Source of the DNA: Erigeron canadensis
Lineage: Eukaryota; Streptophyta; Magnoliopsida; Asterales; Asteraceae
Direction: 5' to 3'
Assembly: GCF_010389155.1 (NCBI RefSeq)
Contig: NC_057766.1
Span: 38,325,516-38,389,515, forward strand
DNA: 64,000 nucleotides
The notes under the pieces were generated by a model that did not search any database, was not told where the DNA came from, and saw only the letters and a program-made list of their open reading frames with translations. This document shows, piece after piece, positions 1 through 11,900 of this stretch. The first letter of the stretch is position 1, and the number at the start of each line of letters is the position of its first letter. The translations under genes and the position numbers were made by a program.

Positions 1-33
1 CTACAGCAATAAATCTTGAGCTCTTTTTCTCAG

Positions 34-866
34 GATATCAAGACAGAAGATTGGTTTGACAATGTTGCTCCATTTTGGCCAGCTGTGATAAAGTCTGCAC
101 TAACATGGGATGGCCTAACTTCATTGCTACAGAGTGGTAACTGGGTTTTACTCTCTTCCGAGTATAATGGGAAATTTTTAATCCACCTAACCTAATAGCC
201 ATGACATGTGGAAAAATCATGGGTCAAGATTAGGAAAGAGAATTAGTGGATAACACATGTCACTTTCTTATCCTTTTAGGAGAATTTTAGGCTAATCTTT
301 AGGAGAAGTGGAGGTCAATATGGGGTATGTTTATCTCTGACGGGTCAATTGGGTTAAGCTAAACAATTCAACTAAAATGTAAAAAGCATACAAGTCAAAT
401 GGGTTGATCTGGGTTGAAAATCAGCCAAGGTGTAATAAAATGCTTAAAATGGGTTGAACTTTCTATTGCTTATATCTATACTAGTATTGCTTTTATAATC
501 AGATTTTGATTAAAACCAGAGACTTGGTTATTTTGACCTGAACCAGTTATGGCTAGTTACCGAACAGCCCATTTTGCCACTTCCGTTTGTCAGAGTGTCA
601 AGCCTAATAACTGGTAAGAAAGGGATTCTATCATCAATCCCAACCCTTCCAAAGGTGATAGAGACTTGTTGCACCAGGGTCACTCTTTGTAGTTCTTATG
701 TTGTTGGGTAGTGAACAGGTATTTTACTTTCTTCATTCTTAAAATTGATTCGATAATAGGATGGAAGACAATTAAAGGTGCACTAGTAATGCCATTGATG
801 CTTGAAGGATTGAAGAAGGGTGAATCCAATCATCAATCATTACATGTAAAAAGCCTGAATAAGTGA
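34..866 (+). CDS. VTE4: Tocopherol O-methyltransferase-like protein, 3' end (two last exons)
   Basis: The 5' part lies outside the window. Two exons are readable: 34-136 and 760-866, joined by a GT-AG intron with phase 1, ending at TGA 864-866. The first exon encodes a stretch with VAPFWPAVIKSALTW and GLTSLLQSG, and the second begins WKTIKGALVMPLMLEG. This is the C-terminal signature I know from gamma-tocopherol methyltransferase, the plastid SAM-dependent enzyme that makes alpha-tocopherol from gamma-tocopherol, and from the closely related plant N-methyltransferases. The usual end of the family (a short segment like KFAIITCRKP) is absent. After LKKG the frame runs into 16 unrelated residues before the stop, so the copy may have a changed tail, an unseen extra exon, or be decaying. 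It converges on the next gene. Which substrate it methylates cannot be told from this fragment. Confidence 0.8.
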
Positions 867-1974
867 TGCCACAATGTCAATATGTATGTACGTTCAGATT
901 AAGATAAACGCTTATTTCTGCCATGTTGGTAGCTAAACAATATAGACGAAATTCAAAAGCAGTTATGCACTGTGCAACTAAAATCATGTTTATAACTAAA
1001 ATTAAAATGGGTTGTACTTTCCATTGCTTACTAATTCTGGCATGATTTATTTTCTCAGGAAACTGTTTCTATGTTTAACTATATAGAAAAAAAAATTAGC
1101 TTCAAAAGGTAGAAACCTATTAGGTTATAAAGATTTTCTCCAGTTTAAATCTTAAAAACAAAAAGGTAAAGATGTTGCATGGGTTTTTTAAAACATTAAA
1201 TATATTTTTAGTATTTAAGATAATATTCTGATAAAATTTTAATTTCAGCAATTTTGTAGTGATGTAACAATCGTTTCAAAAAAATTTACCATACAATCAA
1301 ACAAAAGATTCAGCATCAATATTTTCATACTAAAATCAGTTAACTCATACTACAATTTGAGAGAGCATTTTGATGAAGAACTGTTGTCATCATCAATAGT
1401 AGATTGACATGCACATGGCTCTAACTTAAGAGTTGAAATCAACCAATATTTCATATACAAATAAAATGCAACAAATAAAATTAATGCAAAACGACATGGT
1501 TTGTATAAGCGACAATTTCATCGAGGGGGGGACTTTCTCTGATTCAAATGGGCTCGGAACCCTGGACTTGGTCAACAAAAGGTCGTACATGAATATAAAA
1601 CCAATCATGTTTATATCTTACACAGATAGCTTAAACATATTTTTTGCAAGTAAATATTTGTCAGTTAGAACTCAAGTGCACTAGTAAATTACTGGGATCA
1701 TAGCTTCTACTTGTGGTACTTTGGCATGATCACAATAGCAGTAAAATTAAGATAAACGTTTATCAAAACAACTGCAGTATGCTTATGAGAACAAAAGGAT
1801 ACCCAAAAAAGATGCATTATCACAATCACTAGTTTACAAAAATGCAGGACAATTGTTTTGCAAAATAATAAACATTAATAAAATCTGGTTTGTTGTTAAC
1901 AAATCAAAAGAATCATATAATGCATGTCAAGCGATGCAGATACGACATTCTAAAATCAAGTATCTAAACTCACC
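867..1974. other. Intergenic spacer between convergent genes
   Basis: AT-rich spacer between the stop of the methyltransferase gene and the stop of the minus-strand protease gene, so it should contain both 3' UTRs. I see no further coding exon. The short open frames here (for example 1433-1684) have no recognisable motif and overlap open frames on the other strand. Confidence 0.6.
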
Positions 1975-3047
1975 TTAAAAGGTGAGCCCACCTTGAGGAA
2001 ACTTTCTTTCAATTTTCCGGACCCTTTGAGGGGGCCAGATAATGTGTGTAACCCTTCCACGAATTAAGCCCAACGGAATCTGTAAAAAGAAGTATGTATG
2101 AATTAACTTCTTGCTGGAACCCCACTAACATCCTATGTATCTATATTATTTTTATCTACACGAGCATGATCATCGTAAGAAATTATAAAGAAGCCAAAAT
2201 ACCGGGCCAAAGGATCGGGAGTCCATGCTGTCAGATGGATTGTCTCCTTCAACCCAACAATGTCCTTCCGGAATCTTGACAGCATCATATGATAGAGGAA
2301 CATTGATCCAGTCACCTGGCATGGCAGTTATACGTTTTATGTTCTTCTCTGTGTAACTATTTGGGGAGCTGCAAAAAGATACAAGCTATCAAAATTTTGG
2401 CTAGGAAGAGAAGATTGCCGTTATCTAAAATTTAGGAATCCATGTGGATGTTGCCACAAAGTCACAAACTTATACTACCAATATTCTTTATCCTGTGGCA
2501 TTATTGTAAAACTTAATGTAGTTCTTAACATATACTAAAACTTTAACAATCCACATTATGTCTGTTATTAATTAGTCCCCTTTCACCCAAATACTCAACC
2601 CATAAACAAACTAAAGCTATTAAAGAGTCCATAAACAATGTTGCGTAAATGAAGGTACCTAATATAATACAGTATAAATAAAAAGACATATGAAAGTAAC
2701 GAAAGCCGAACTGAGCTAATACCAGAAAACTACAACATCACCATGTGAGAATTTGTAATCCGTCAGACAACGTTTCTCCACCAATACATGGTCATCTGCA
2801 GACGAACCATGGACTCGATAAAACAAAGATAAACTAAGCATACAACAACCTGCCTAAGTTTTCTTTGAAAAAGCAACGTACCGGTTAACAATCCCAAAGG
2901 AGCGTTGTTGGGAGGATTCAACGTGGGTGACATAGACAAACCTCTTATATGGACAACACTTGCAAAACGGTCGGATATCGTAAGACCTATTAACCCAAAT
3001 GTGAAAGATGATTTGCAAAATTTCCAGAGAAAACTCGCGCCTCGCAT
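1975..3047 (-). CDS. IMP2: Mitochondrial inner membrane protease subunit 2 (IMP2-like, S26 family)
   Basis: Four coding exons on the minus strand: 3047-2882, 2795-2723, 2368-2203, 2079-1975, with GT-AG introns and consistent phase, giving 169 residues, the usual length for this family. The protein is a type I signal-peptidase-like serine/lysine protease. It is anchored in the mitochondrial inner membrane and removes sorting signals from proteins exported to the intermembrane space. The N-terminal hydrophobic stretch is followed by RGLSMSPT, with the catalytic Ser at residue 38. The catalytic Lys is residue 91 in NIKRITAMPGDW. The C-terminal DSMDSRSFGP box and GRVTHIIWPP segment are typical. 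Upstream there is a likely non-coding first exon: a GC-rich stretch near 3383-3430, followed by a GTACGT donor, and an acceptor just before the ATG (TTAG, near 3062). It ends convergent with the methyltransferase gene. Confidence 0.92.
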
Positions 3048-3382
3048 ATTTGTATCGAACTAACAGATTAAGCTCAGCATAATCTATCAGTCATTCAGTC
3101 TGCAATAATAAATCAACACACTAACGATTAACCAGCTATACCTTAAAAATATAATCTTTATTGTTTGCAACTAATTCTTTGATTTCTATACATTTTCTTA
3201 TGACAATGTGAGCCCTCTAAGTTTACTTGGTACGGCCTTACTGAAAAATAAAATAAAAAATGTCACTTCAACATCACACTGGGAACCACGTTGTATCCAC
3301 TTTTTAACCGCTTTGACTCACACTGACATATATCATATTAATTAATTATAAAAAGGGGGGGATAATAAGGGAGAGAATACGT

Positions 3383-3430
3383 ACTTTAATTTGTGGCGGG
3401 GCTGCCGGCCGGGTGTGGTAAAGGTGCCGC
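3383..3430 (-). promoter_or_regulatory. Probable 5' UTR exon and promoter edge of the IMP2-like gene
   Basis: A short GC-rich island in otherwise AT-rich DNA, read on the minus strand, ends in a GTACGT donor at about 3382. A TTAG acceptor lies about 15 bases before the IMP2 start codon. Together they suggest a 5' UTR intron of roughly 320 bases. This is inferred from splice signals only. Confidence 0.45.
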
Positions 3431-3574
3431 CGTATTTGTTGTGTGTATCGGATTTCCTAATCGACTTATATCGAAAAATACACTTAACCCACATCAATAT
3501 TAGTTTAGTTATTACTTTTACCCTCTAGGACCTTGTTAATTACAAACATGCCCCACGATTATTCTTGTTTTAGT

Positions 3575-3840
3575 GGGTGTTTGGCCTAGTTTTTATTTTT
3601 TTGGCTTATGCTTTTCTTTTGTAAGCAACTTCTTGCTTATAAGCTTATAAGATTTACTTCAATGTTTGGATTAGTTTATAATAGCTTTTTTTACATAGTT
3701 TAAGGCTTTTGTTACAAAAGCTTTGGTGGGGAGATTTCTCAAAATTGACTTATATAAGCCATAAAAGCTAATACAAACATTAAAATGGCTTCTTTGTAAG
3801 AAAAAAAAAGCTAAAAACCCTTGAAAAAAAGCTAGCCCTA
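3575..3840. mobile_element. hAT-type MITE candidate
   Basis: Begins with GGGTGTTTGGCCTAG and ends with AAAGCTAGCCCTA. The interior is rich in GCTTATAAGC-like palindromic words, which is the look of the common small hAT-like MITEs of eudicots. The right terminal repeat is diverged and I could not find a clean 8-bp target duplication. No coding capacity. The rest of the 3430-4885 interval is AT-rich DNA in which I see nothing else. Confidence 0.4.
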
Positions 3841-4885
3841 GTTTTTTGATTTTTATGAACTGTCTTTATAAATTGGGACATTAGAGTATATTTATATATA
3901 GTTTATTTTTGTTATAAAACTTAATTACAATATTTAGTGTTCAAGCATTCCAACATTTTCATAGTTATATAGATAAATATTTTATAAATTAACATGGTAT
4001 TCACGTATTACAACAAATACCACTCAAGTTGATGGCAAATTTAATATAAATATGTTGCTATAATAAATGGATAGCTATGTGTTAAACTTTTTTAAATTAG
4101 TTAGTGGTAATAAAAAGAAATGAAGTTTGTCAAAAATTGAGTAAACAAGTTGTTGGCAAAAATTATGGAGACGTTGGTTGGTGGCCAATGGTATATAAAC
4201 GTTTCCTATATCTCAAATCATGTAATATTCAACAAAGAAGAAATAATTTCTAATAATAATAAAGATCAGAGATAGTCAAATATACCTTTTCAAGTAACAT
4301 AAACATATAAAAAACTGTCTTTCAAATTAAAAATGAAATCTGAAATGGTTTTAGTGTAGGTATTAATGAAATGGTTTCAACTTTGAGAAGAAAAAAAAAA
4401 TGATTAATGTGTTTAAAATGCAGGTAAATATATACATAATAAAAAAAGATTAACATATGGCGAAATCAATAAGAAAGATTTAAAAAAAATTGAAGATGAT
4501 TAATTTTCTTAATTAAATAACCTAAAAGCTCTCCTAATCATAAGATGATGACATGTGAAAAAATTAAAAGATAAAGTTGGAGGGCTTTTTCTACCATTTA
4601 GGTAGAAACTGGAAGCAACCTCTTTACTTAGATAGAGGTAAGGTCTGCCTACATCTTAATCTCCCCTATACACCGTCGAGTTATTGGGACTCAAAACCCG
4701 CTAAAGGCGACTTTTAAGCTAATTTATTTTTCATTTGTTAGACGTATCATTGCTCAAAACTAAATAACCAAACCAACCCATAGAAAATGTTGAAACCAAA
4801 CCGAAACATGTCAATTTCAGAAAGCAAATCCCAATGATATAACAATAACATTTGGCGGGTGGGCGGCTATAGAGTTTGAGATGAG

Positions 4886-7850
4886 ATGGAAAAGGGGGTG
4901 CAGAGATGGCTAGTCAACATATCAAAATGGAATCCAACTCAAACTGATTTCTCAACTGCCATCTCTCTTTTACCTTCACATGAGCACTCTTGTATCACCA
5001 GGTAGTATATATTCCTATTACTACTACTTCTTAATAATTCATTGAATTCAAATCAATTATTATGGTAATAAATAAATGAGAATTTAGGTTTGTAAAGATT
5101 GAAGACAGAAAAAGGGCACTTGTTAGTAGGCTGTTGCAGTATGCACTTGTACATCAACTTATTGGGATTCCTTTTCATGAAATTCTCATTGATCGTACTC
5201 CTCATGGCAAGCCTTACCTGGTAACAGATTTTCAACTTAAGTTTTACTTACTTTTTTTCGTTGGCCTGTATCTTTAGTTACTTATGTTAAATGTATTTAG
5301 GCTGTTTACCCAAACAACTAGTTTAGCAAAAACAACTGCTTGGTGAAGGAGGATCAGTTGGTTGGGTTGGGTACCATCTGAGCAGGCTGCTAGGTGACCT
5401 TGACTTACCTCTCCTCACGTGATGGGTCTGATGTCAGTTGGTTGGGGTTGCTGGAATTATATAACTCAGTTTTTTAATGATGGAGTAATGTGTGTTAATT
5501 AGTGGTTATTCACATATGAGGGCTACTCCATGATTAAACTGTATAAGATATTGATGTATGCAGATGATTCTTTGGTATCAAATTAGCTGAATACCAAAGT
5601 TATTATTAATTATGGCCTTATTTGTTTAAGTGTTTGTAGTGAACTAATCAAAATGAAATATAAAACTAAGTGAGATATGAGATGGTACTTTTATCTTAAT
5701 AGTCATGATATTGATCAATTCTATGTGCCTCACTGCCTGTTACCAATTGCAGGAAAACCATGAAAAGAATGTGGAATTCCCAAATTTCAACTTTAATGTG
5801 TCGCACCATGGTGACTATGTGGCGATAGCTTCTGAACCAATTTGCATTGTGGGTTTGGACATAGTTTCTTGCTTCCTTCCTGGGAAAGAAACGGTTTCAG
5901 AGTTCATTCGCAATTTCTCATCTTACTTTTCAAATTCTGAATGGGAAGATATTGTCAACGCTGGTTCTGATGACAATATCCTGGATGTGTTTTTCAGGTA
6001 AAAATCAACCGTATTCCACAGTTAGTTGGAACCCCTCTTGTCACCTGAAATTTTTATTTACGTAATGTCTGACATCTTTTTCATAAATAGACACTATTAT
6101 TCTTGTTATCGGTAGCCCAAATGGGCAAAGAGTACAATCAATGTTAGAAAACTCACCTTTTGGTCCTGAAATCAGTTAGAACCATCAGTATCCTTTTGAA
6201 ATTAAAAGAATACATGACACATTTGATTGCTATTCTATATGTTAGTACCAAATGTCACTCTCACAAGTCCAGGGCAGAACCTCTTTCAGGGAAAAAAAAT
6301 GTCATCATAATGGGCTGATTTGGGATATAATGTTTTCTCTGGTCAAATTGGTAAACTTAGAAAACTTACCTAGAATGAAAAGGGGTTAATCAGAACAAAA
6401 TTTGACAAAGGTGCATACCACAAAACTGTGCAACTCATATGGTTATGAACCCACAAGCTTTGCTTGATGGGACTTGCTTAATACGATTGGGCTATCCTTT
6501 ATTGGTTTATCATTTATATCAAAATGTTGATTATATATTAATTTTAATATAGAAAAAAGCTAAAAATGCTTAGACTCGTTACTTGACCCGCTTATTTTAA
6601 CCAACTCCATAAATCATTCAAAATTTTGCATGTAATTTTGAAATAGGATGAGCCTTATTAATAGACTTGACCGGAATGTTGTAGATAGTTAAAAGTACCA
6701 TAACAATGGCATGTTGGGAACTGGAACAGGTATTGGTGTTTGAAGGAAGCATTCGTAAAGGCTTTGGGGGTGGGAGTTGGATACAAGTTAGATTATGTAG
6801 AGTTCCATCACAAAGACTGGACCAACATATATGTCAAAGTAGATGGAGATACATTGAAGGACTGGAATTTCTGGCTTTTTGAACTTCAAGGAAGACATCG
6901 GGTTAGTCATCTCAAATGATCTTTCCCTGACTTGTTTAACACTCCCTTACCCGCACAAGGAAGATAGCATTTTCTTATGAACTTATTTTTGCGTTGAACT
7001 ACCTTTCACCCCCATCCAAAAGTGTAAGAATGGCAAAATGGAAAGACGAAATGGACGGGAAAAACCAAAAAACATTGTTCTTAGATTCGGTTTGGGGGCC
7101 AAATTCGGTGATGGTGTTTGTATCCACTCCTTGTTTATATGTGAAACAGATTCCAAACCATTTTCTTTTAATACTAGTATTTAGGAAATGTATTTGGAAG
7201 CCACCCAAATATTCCTTTTATTTATAAAGGGTACCTAACAACAATATCCAGTCCTGTCAACGAAAGGTATATGGGAGGTGAGATGTAGACATCCATACAT
7301 CTATATCCTAGGATAAAGAGGTGGAATGAAGGCCCATTCCTACAGAAGTAGATATAAAGTTAGCCAGAGTGACTGACAGAATTTAAGTAAAAGTTCTTCT
7401 TAAACTTTTTTTTAACGGCAAGTTTGGGCTCAGCGGCTTGCCTCTTCATATACTCAACTCCAATTTCAGAACAAACCCCTTATGGGAAAACTCTTGTCTC
7501 CATTTCTGGGAGCATTATGCTCACACCAGGATTTGAACCTAAGACCTCTCAGTCTCAGGTTCCACCATGTACCAATCTATCTATTAATGATTGGTAAAGT
7601 TCTTCTTAAACTGTTATAAATTCAGATAGTCTAATCTGACTCTTTTTGGGCATCACAGGTGGCAGTTGCTAGAGGTCACCCAAAAATGGCCAATGAAAGT
7701 TACAAGAGAACACTCAAACAGACTCACTTTGACAACGATCTTTACAAACTAGGTTTTCATCTAGCAAATCCAAGTTTTGTTACAAGAACTGTCGAAGAAG
7801 TTTGTTCACTTCTCCCTAGGACTGAGTTGAATGCTCAAACTCATACTTGA
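4886..7850 (+). CDS. 4'-phosphopantetheinyl transferase, Sfp/AASDHPPT type
   Basis: Five coding exons: 4886-5001, 5088-5220, 5753-5997, 6730-6901, 7659-7850, all with GT-AG introns, giving 285 residues. The enzyme moves the 4'-phosphopantetheine arm of CoA onto a conserved Ser of acyl- or peptidyl-carrier proteins. The Sfp-type signature is complete: GLDIV with the Mg-binding Asp at residue 119, and WCLKEAFVKALG with Glu171 and Lys175. The preceding FNVSHHGDYVAIA segment is also typical. I chose ATG 4886 because it leads straight into the conserved RWLVNISKWNP N-terminus. An ATG five bases upstream is out of frame. No transit peptide is evident, though organellar targeting in this plant family is known and cannot be excluded. 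Intron 4 carries a SINE (7407-7595). Confidence 0.92.
7407..7595 (-). mobile_element. tRNA-derived SINE with perfect 17-bp target-site duplication
   Basis: The 189-bp insert is flanked by identical 17-bp direct repeats (AAAGTTCTTCTTAAACT) at 7390-7406 and 7596-7612. Read on the minus strand it carries a box-B-like GGTTCAAATCC and ends in an A-rich tail (the T-run at 7406-7412 on the plus strand). This is the layout of a short interspersed element inserted by target-primed reverse transcription. The perfect duplication suggests a fairly recent insertion into intron 4 of the phosphopantetheinyl transferase gene. Confidence 0.85.
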
Positions 7851-7869
7851 CTTTGTTGAACCTCAGTGA

Positions 7870-8217
7870 GTTTTCTTTTTGCCCGAATCTAATATGGAAC
7901 AGCCTCAAAAGATTGTGGAGATGGCATACCGCATTTTCCCTAATCAAACTTCATTCATTAATTCTACTTTCTTTGTTACGAATAAAAACATTAAGAGACT
8001 ACGACAGTTATGCGAGGGTATGGGTATCTATTCTGATGGTAAACCTTTTTTAGTTCATCAAGAGCCGGAATATAACAATCTTGGTAGGGGTATGCGTAGT
8101 TTGGTTCATGAAGATTATGATAAGATAGTGGTTGAGGCAATCACTTTTTTAAAGGGTATGTATGGTAGAGTTATAATCTTAATTAACGTTGTAAACTTGT
8201 GTATATTTCTGTTCTAA
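7870..8217 (+). other. Unrecognised open reading frame downstream of the phosphopantetheinyl transferase
   Basis: An uninterrupted frame of about 115 codons starts just after the end of the transferase gene. The first ATG is at 7894, giving up to 107 residues ending at TAA 8215-8217. The product begins MEQPQKIVEMAYRIFP and is mixed and charged, with no membrane segment and no motif I know. A GTATGT donor-like site follows the LKG codons near 8156, so it could be one exon of something larger or a fragment of an inserted element. An open frame of this length is also possible by chance in a window of this size. I assign no function. Confidence 0.25.
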
Positions 8218-8988
8218 TGTACTCATCTCCCATACATTTTCAATGTTGGTCTTTGAAAATATTTAATTTAGCTATAAAACAACGGTTGTATATAACATTA
8301 TCCTTATGAGCAGTGCTAAAAGACCCACCAATCTCATACTCATTTGAATTACTGACACGTTGAAGTAGGAAGAATTGTAAGAAAATCTGCATGAGCAAGT
8401 CTATTAGCCTTTGCTTATATTGGCTAACATTGTTACATGACCATTTCGCCATCTAAAGGACCGATATTGCCCACACAAGAATCATATAAAAGATTCAAAT
8501 ATGGATATCCACATAGTATTTAATAGAATATTGTGCAAGACTCAAATCTTTAGGGGTTTAACCTTGTTACCTACTATTGTATTGTTCTATTACTGAAGTA
8601 TTTAGGGTGTAATTTGAATAAGCATAATCTGGGCAATAAAGTATAGGGCAAATGCACCTTTAGGTGACATTTGATTTTAGATTGACCAACTTATCAGGGA
8701 GATAACATAAACCAGGAAAGTAAATTGAAACCTAATGAAGAGATGGCTATTAAGTTATAGATTCAGCAGATATCAAATCAGAAATTAACACCCTTAATTT
8801 TCAAGGTGGGCACATGAACTGCGAGGGCATTTACCTAGTTAAACAGTGACCAAAAACGAACAAAAAGAGGGACCATAATTACAAATGATGATAAGGCATC
8901 TTACCTTTCCTGTAATAGTCCAAATATGCCACAAAAATATACACTTTCACTTCTTTTTTTTTAAAATCAATTAATGCGCAAAAGACCA
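8218..8988. other. Intergenic spacer, nothing recognised
   Basis: AT-rich spacer between the end of the open frame above and the stop codon of the convergent minus-strand gene. It should include that gene's 3' UTR. No exon, RNA gene or repeat with clear ends is visible. Confidence 0.5.
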
Positions 8989-11900
8989 TCAGAACATATT
9001 CAATTCCGTAAGATCATCCATTGGTATCTCAAGTCCTGCTGAATAATGATCTTGCAAATCCTCTTCATCAAAATTTAACAAAGAGCCCAAATCCTGGGGA
9101 TCGCCTAGCTCAGTGTCTACTGCTAATTCATCAATCGGGTCTAAATCATGAAGCAGGTCAATGGTTTCGCTACTCTCCTTGGACATTTCTTGAAGTCCAT
9201 TAGAATGGGAAATCGTCTGAATGTCCTTTCGTGTGTCATCACCATTATGATGAAGTCCATTTAATGAAGGCTGTACAGGATGTAGTGATCTTGTAGATTG
9301 GTTACCGTATCCATTTCTGGGTGTCGGTGGTTGCCCTGCTTTCTGTTTCAGATTTGTTTTCTTGTCACCTGGGTATGCACGTTTTCCCATTGTCCCACCG
9401 AAAACAGTGCCAACATCATCGAGTAAAAGTTCTTTCTTCTTTCCTGGGTTTGACATTGGTCCGTTTATGACAAAAGCCTCATCTGTACATAATAAAAATA
9501 CTCAGTCAAACAGTTAACATGTCATTATCGTTAGTAAAATTGGTGAATCATAAGTAGCATGATTGTTTTTTGGGTATTTAGCTCCATGCCTAGATATTCC
9601 TCAATGGGAGTAATTTACAAGTGAAACTGGCCTACCTGATGATATCCATGAATCCAGGTGGGGGTTTTGAAATTCAATATATCTGGTAGTGGTATTCGTA
9701 GAAACTGGATGCTCCAACTCGTTTTCATGAGGAGCATAAAGGATATCCCGAAGTGGAGGTACATTGAAGCAACTGACACCTGATTTTCCAAATTTACGAC
9801 ATTTAGCAAGAGTTCTCCTTCCAAATGCCAATGCCACATGCTTTGGAATCTTTGGGATCCCACCTCTAGAAGGTCCTCTAGTAGCCTACAAAAAATTCAG
9901 TTGGATATGAAAATATCAATGGCATGAATATACAGCAGTCAGTGGCCCTCGACAATATGTTTATTTGTATGTTCTATACTTCTATCTTATAGCCAAAAAG
10001 GTTACCATCATCATCCTGAAGTACCTGAAACCAAACCAATGAACTCCCCTGGTTGATAAACACACACACACACACACATATATATACTGATTTACCCATC
10101 TCATTTAGCAAAGTTGACTGTTATTGTCTCTCAAAAAAAAACCCTAAATATTTTCACCAAAAATGCAGTATACTATACTAGTATAGTACCTAAACTCCTT
10201 TTGTGACCGACTGAGTCCTTAAAGTTAATTTAAATATAGAAAACATGCAACTCTGTTGTGAGTGGGTGCATCAACTTTGTTCTTAGTTTTTCGATGAAGC
10301 TTATTTTTATAATGAGGGACTAAAATGCACTTTCAAACACTGAGGAACTAATCAATCACACGCTAAAAAACCAATCAGGATTAATTAAATGAAAGTCTGT
10401 TTGGTTTTATCTGAGATGAGCCATATTCTAAAAAGAGAAACAATATAGGCTCCTGGATGTTCCAGCTAATCCTCTTAATGCCACATAGGACTATCTGAGT
10501 GTAAAAGAGTGCGCCCTTTTTCCTCAATGTATGGATGATGATTGCCATGTGGTATTAACTATTATTAAGATTAGTAGAAAGACTGTTAGAAAAATATATC
10601 ATTTTTCTTATAAAATGGGTCCCTTTTACTATTAAAAGATTTAATCTCCTCCTAGTTTATCTAAAATCTAAATCTCCTCCTAGTTTATCAACTTAGAATT
10701 CTAACATCCTTAACTAGCTATCTTGTAAAAGGAATTGGAAATAAAGAGGGAACTTGCCAGAAGTTTTCGGTAAGCCAGCTCCACCAGTCTATCTAATGCA
10801 AGCTGCTCAAGATTTCTGCATGACAACAGACAGAGGATGTTTAAACTTGGAGATGCCAACAATGCATCTATTCTGCCAATGAGAGATCCATGTATTACTT
10901 ACCTTCCTAGAGAACTTCTTCCAACACCTTCACATATTTTTTCCAAGCATGCCTTCTTTTTGTAATTCTATATAACAGATGGAAGCACATTTAGTATAGA
11001 TACTCATTGTAAGTGATAATATGCAATGGTCACTTAAGCCTTCATTGTAAGAAAAGCTTATGACTCGTGAACATATAACCTGTTGTTGAAGTCTTGTCTT
11101 CAGCTGGTCGATTTCGTGCTTGATTGCCTCATTGTCTTTGTTGTCCAGCTTAGGCTGTCATCCAGGAAATACGAGTTAGAATTAAAGCAGAAGTCAGCTC
11201 TATTCCACTAAAAAACTCCGAAGATTCACAGCAGTTCAATTAAGACGGTGGCTTAAAATATACTCGGTAAAACGGGTTAGAACTCCAGAGTGTATTTTTT
11301 ATGCATACAACCTTCAAATCCTTATACTCAAAAAAAAAAAAAATCAACAAATATTAATTATTGATGGAATACTATTTCTGTAACCAAATCTGACACAATC
11401 ATAATTTGGGTTGGTCATCCAAGCCCAACCTGTTTTGACTCCTTTCCCAAATAACCCAGCCCACTCATATTGCCAGTTGCCCCCTACAACTGCACTTGGA
11501 TTATAGTAATTCCAGCTCACAACAAACAACTAAAGTTTATTGAAACTATTGTGAAGCTTATACGTAATCACTTATGTAAGCTCCATTCCTCCATAGCAGG
11601 AAACTTTTTATAACAAAATAAACAGCAAAGAGAATCCATTCAAGTCTTCTTTGTGTATTAAACAAGACATTGATAATGAAGAATCATATGTTAAGGGAAG
11701 TAACCCTACCACTAATTCTGGATATAGACCTATGCTGTGGAGCTCCAAAAGAAGTTTTTCATCAAGACACATATGTTCATACTGGTTATCAAATGAAGAA
11801 ATGCCAAAACCTTCCATCTGTACTATTTGTGGCCTGTTGATAACATTCTTTGAGATTCCTGCCAACATCACATCTTCACATGGAGAATCATCAATGCTAG

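Noticed and set aside
1249..1264. Possible extra last exon of the tocopherol-methyltransferase-type gene after a TTTCAG acceptor
   Set aside because: The few codons before the stop only loosely recall the family ending and the phase does not fit well. No support beyond the acceptor.
4600..4720. Possible tRNA-like or SINE fragment (GATAGAGGTAAGGTCTGCCTAC)
   Set aside because: This resembles a common plant repeat phrase, but no box B, tail or target duplication could be located, so its limits cannot be set.
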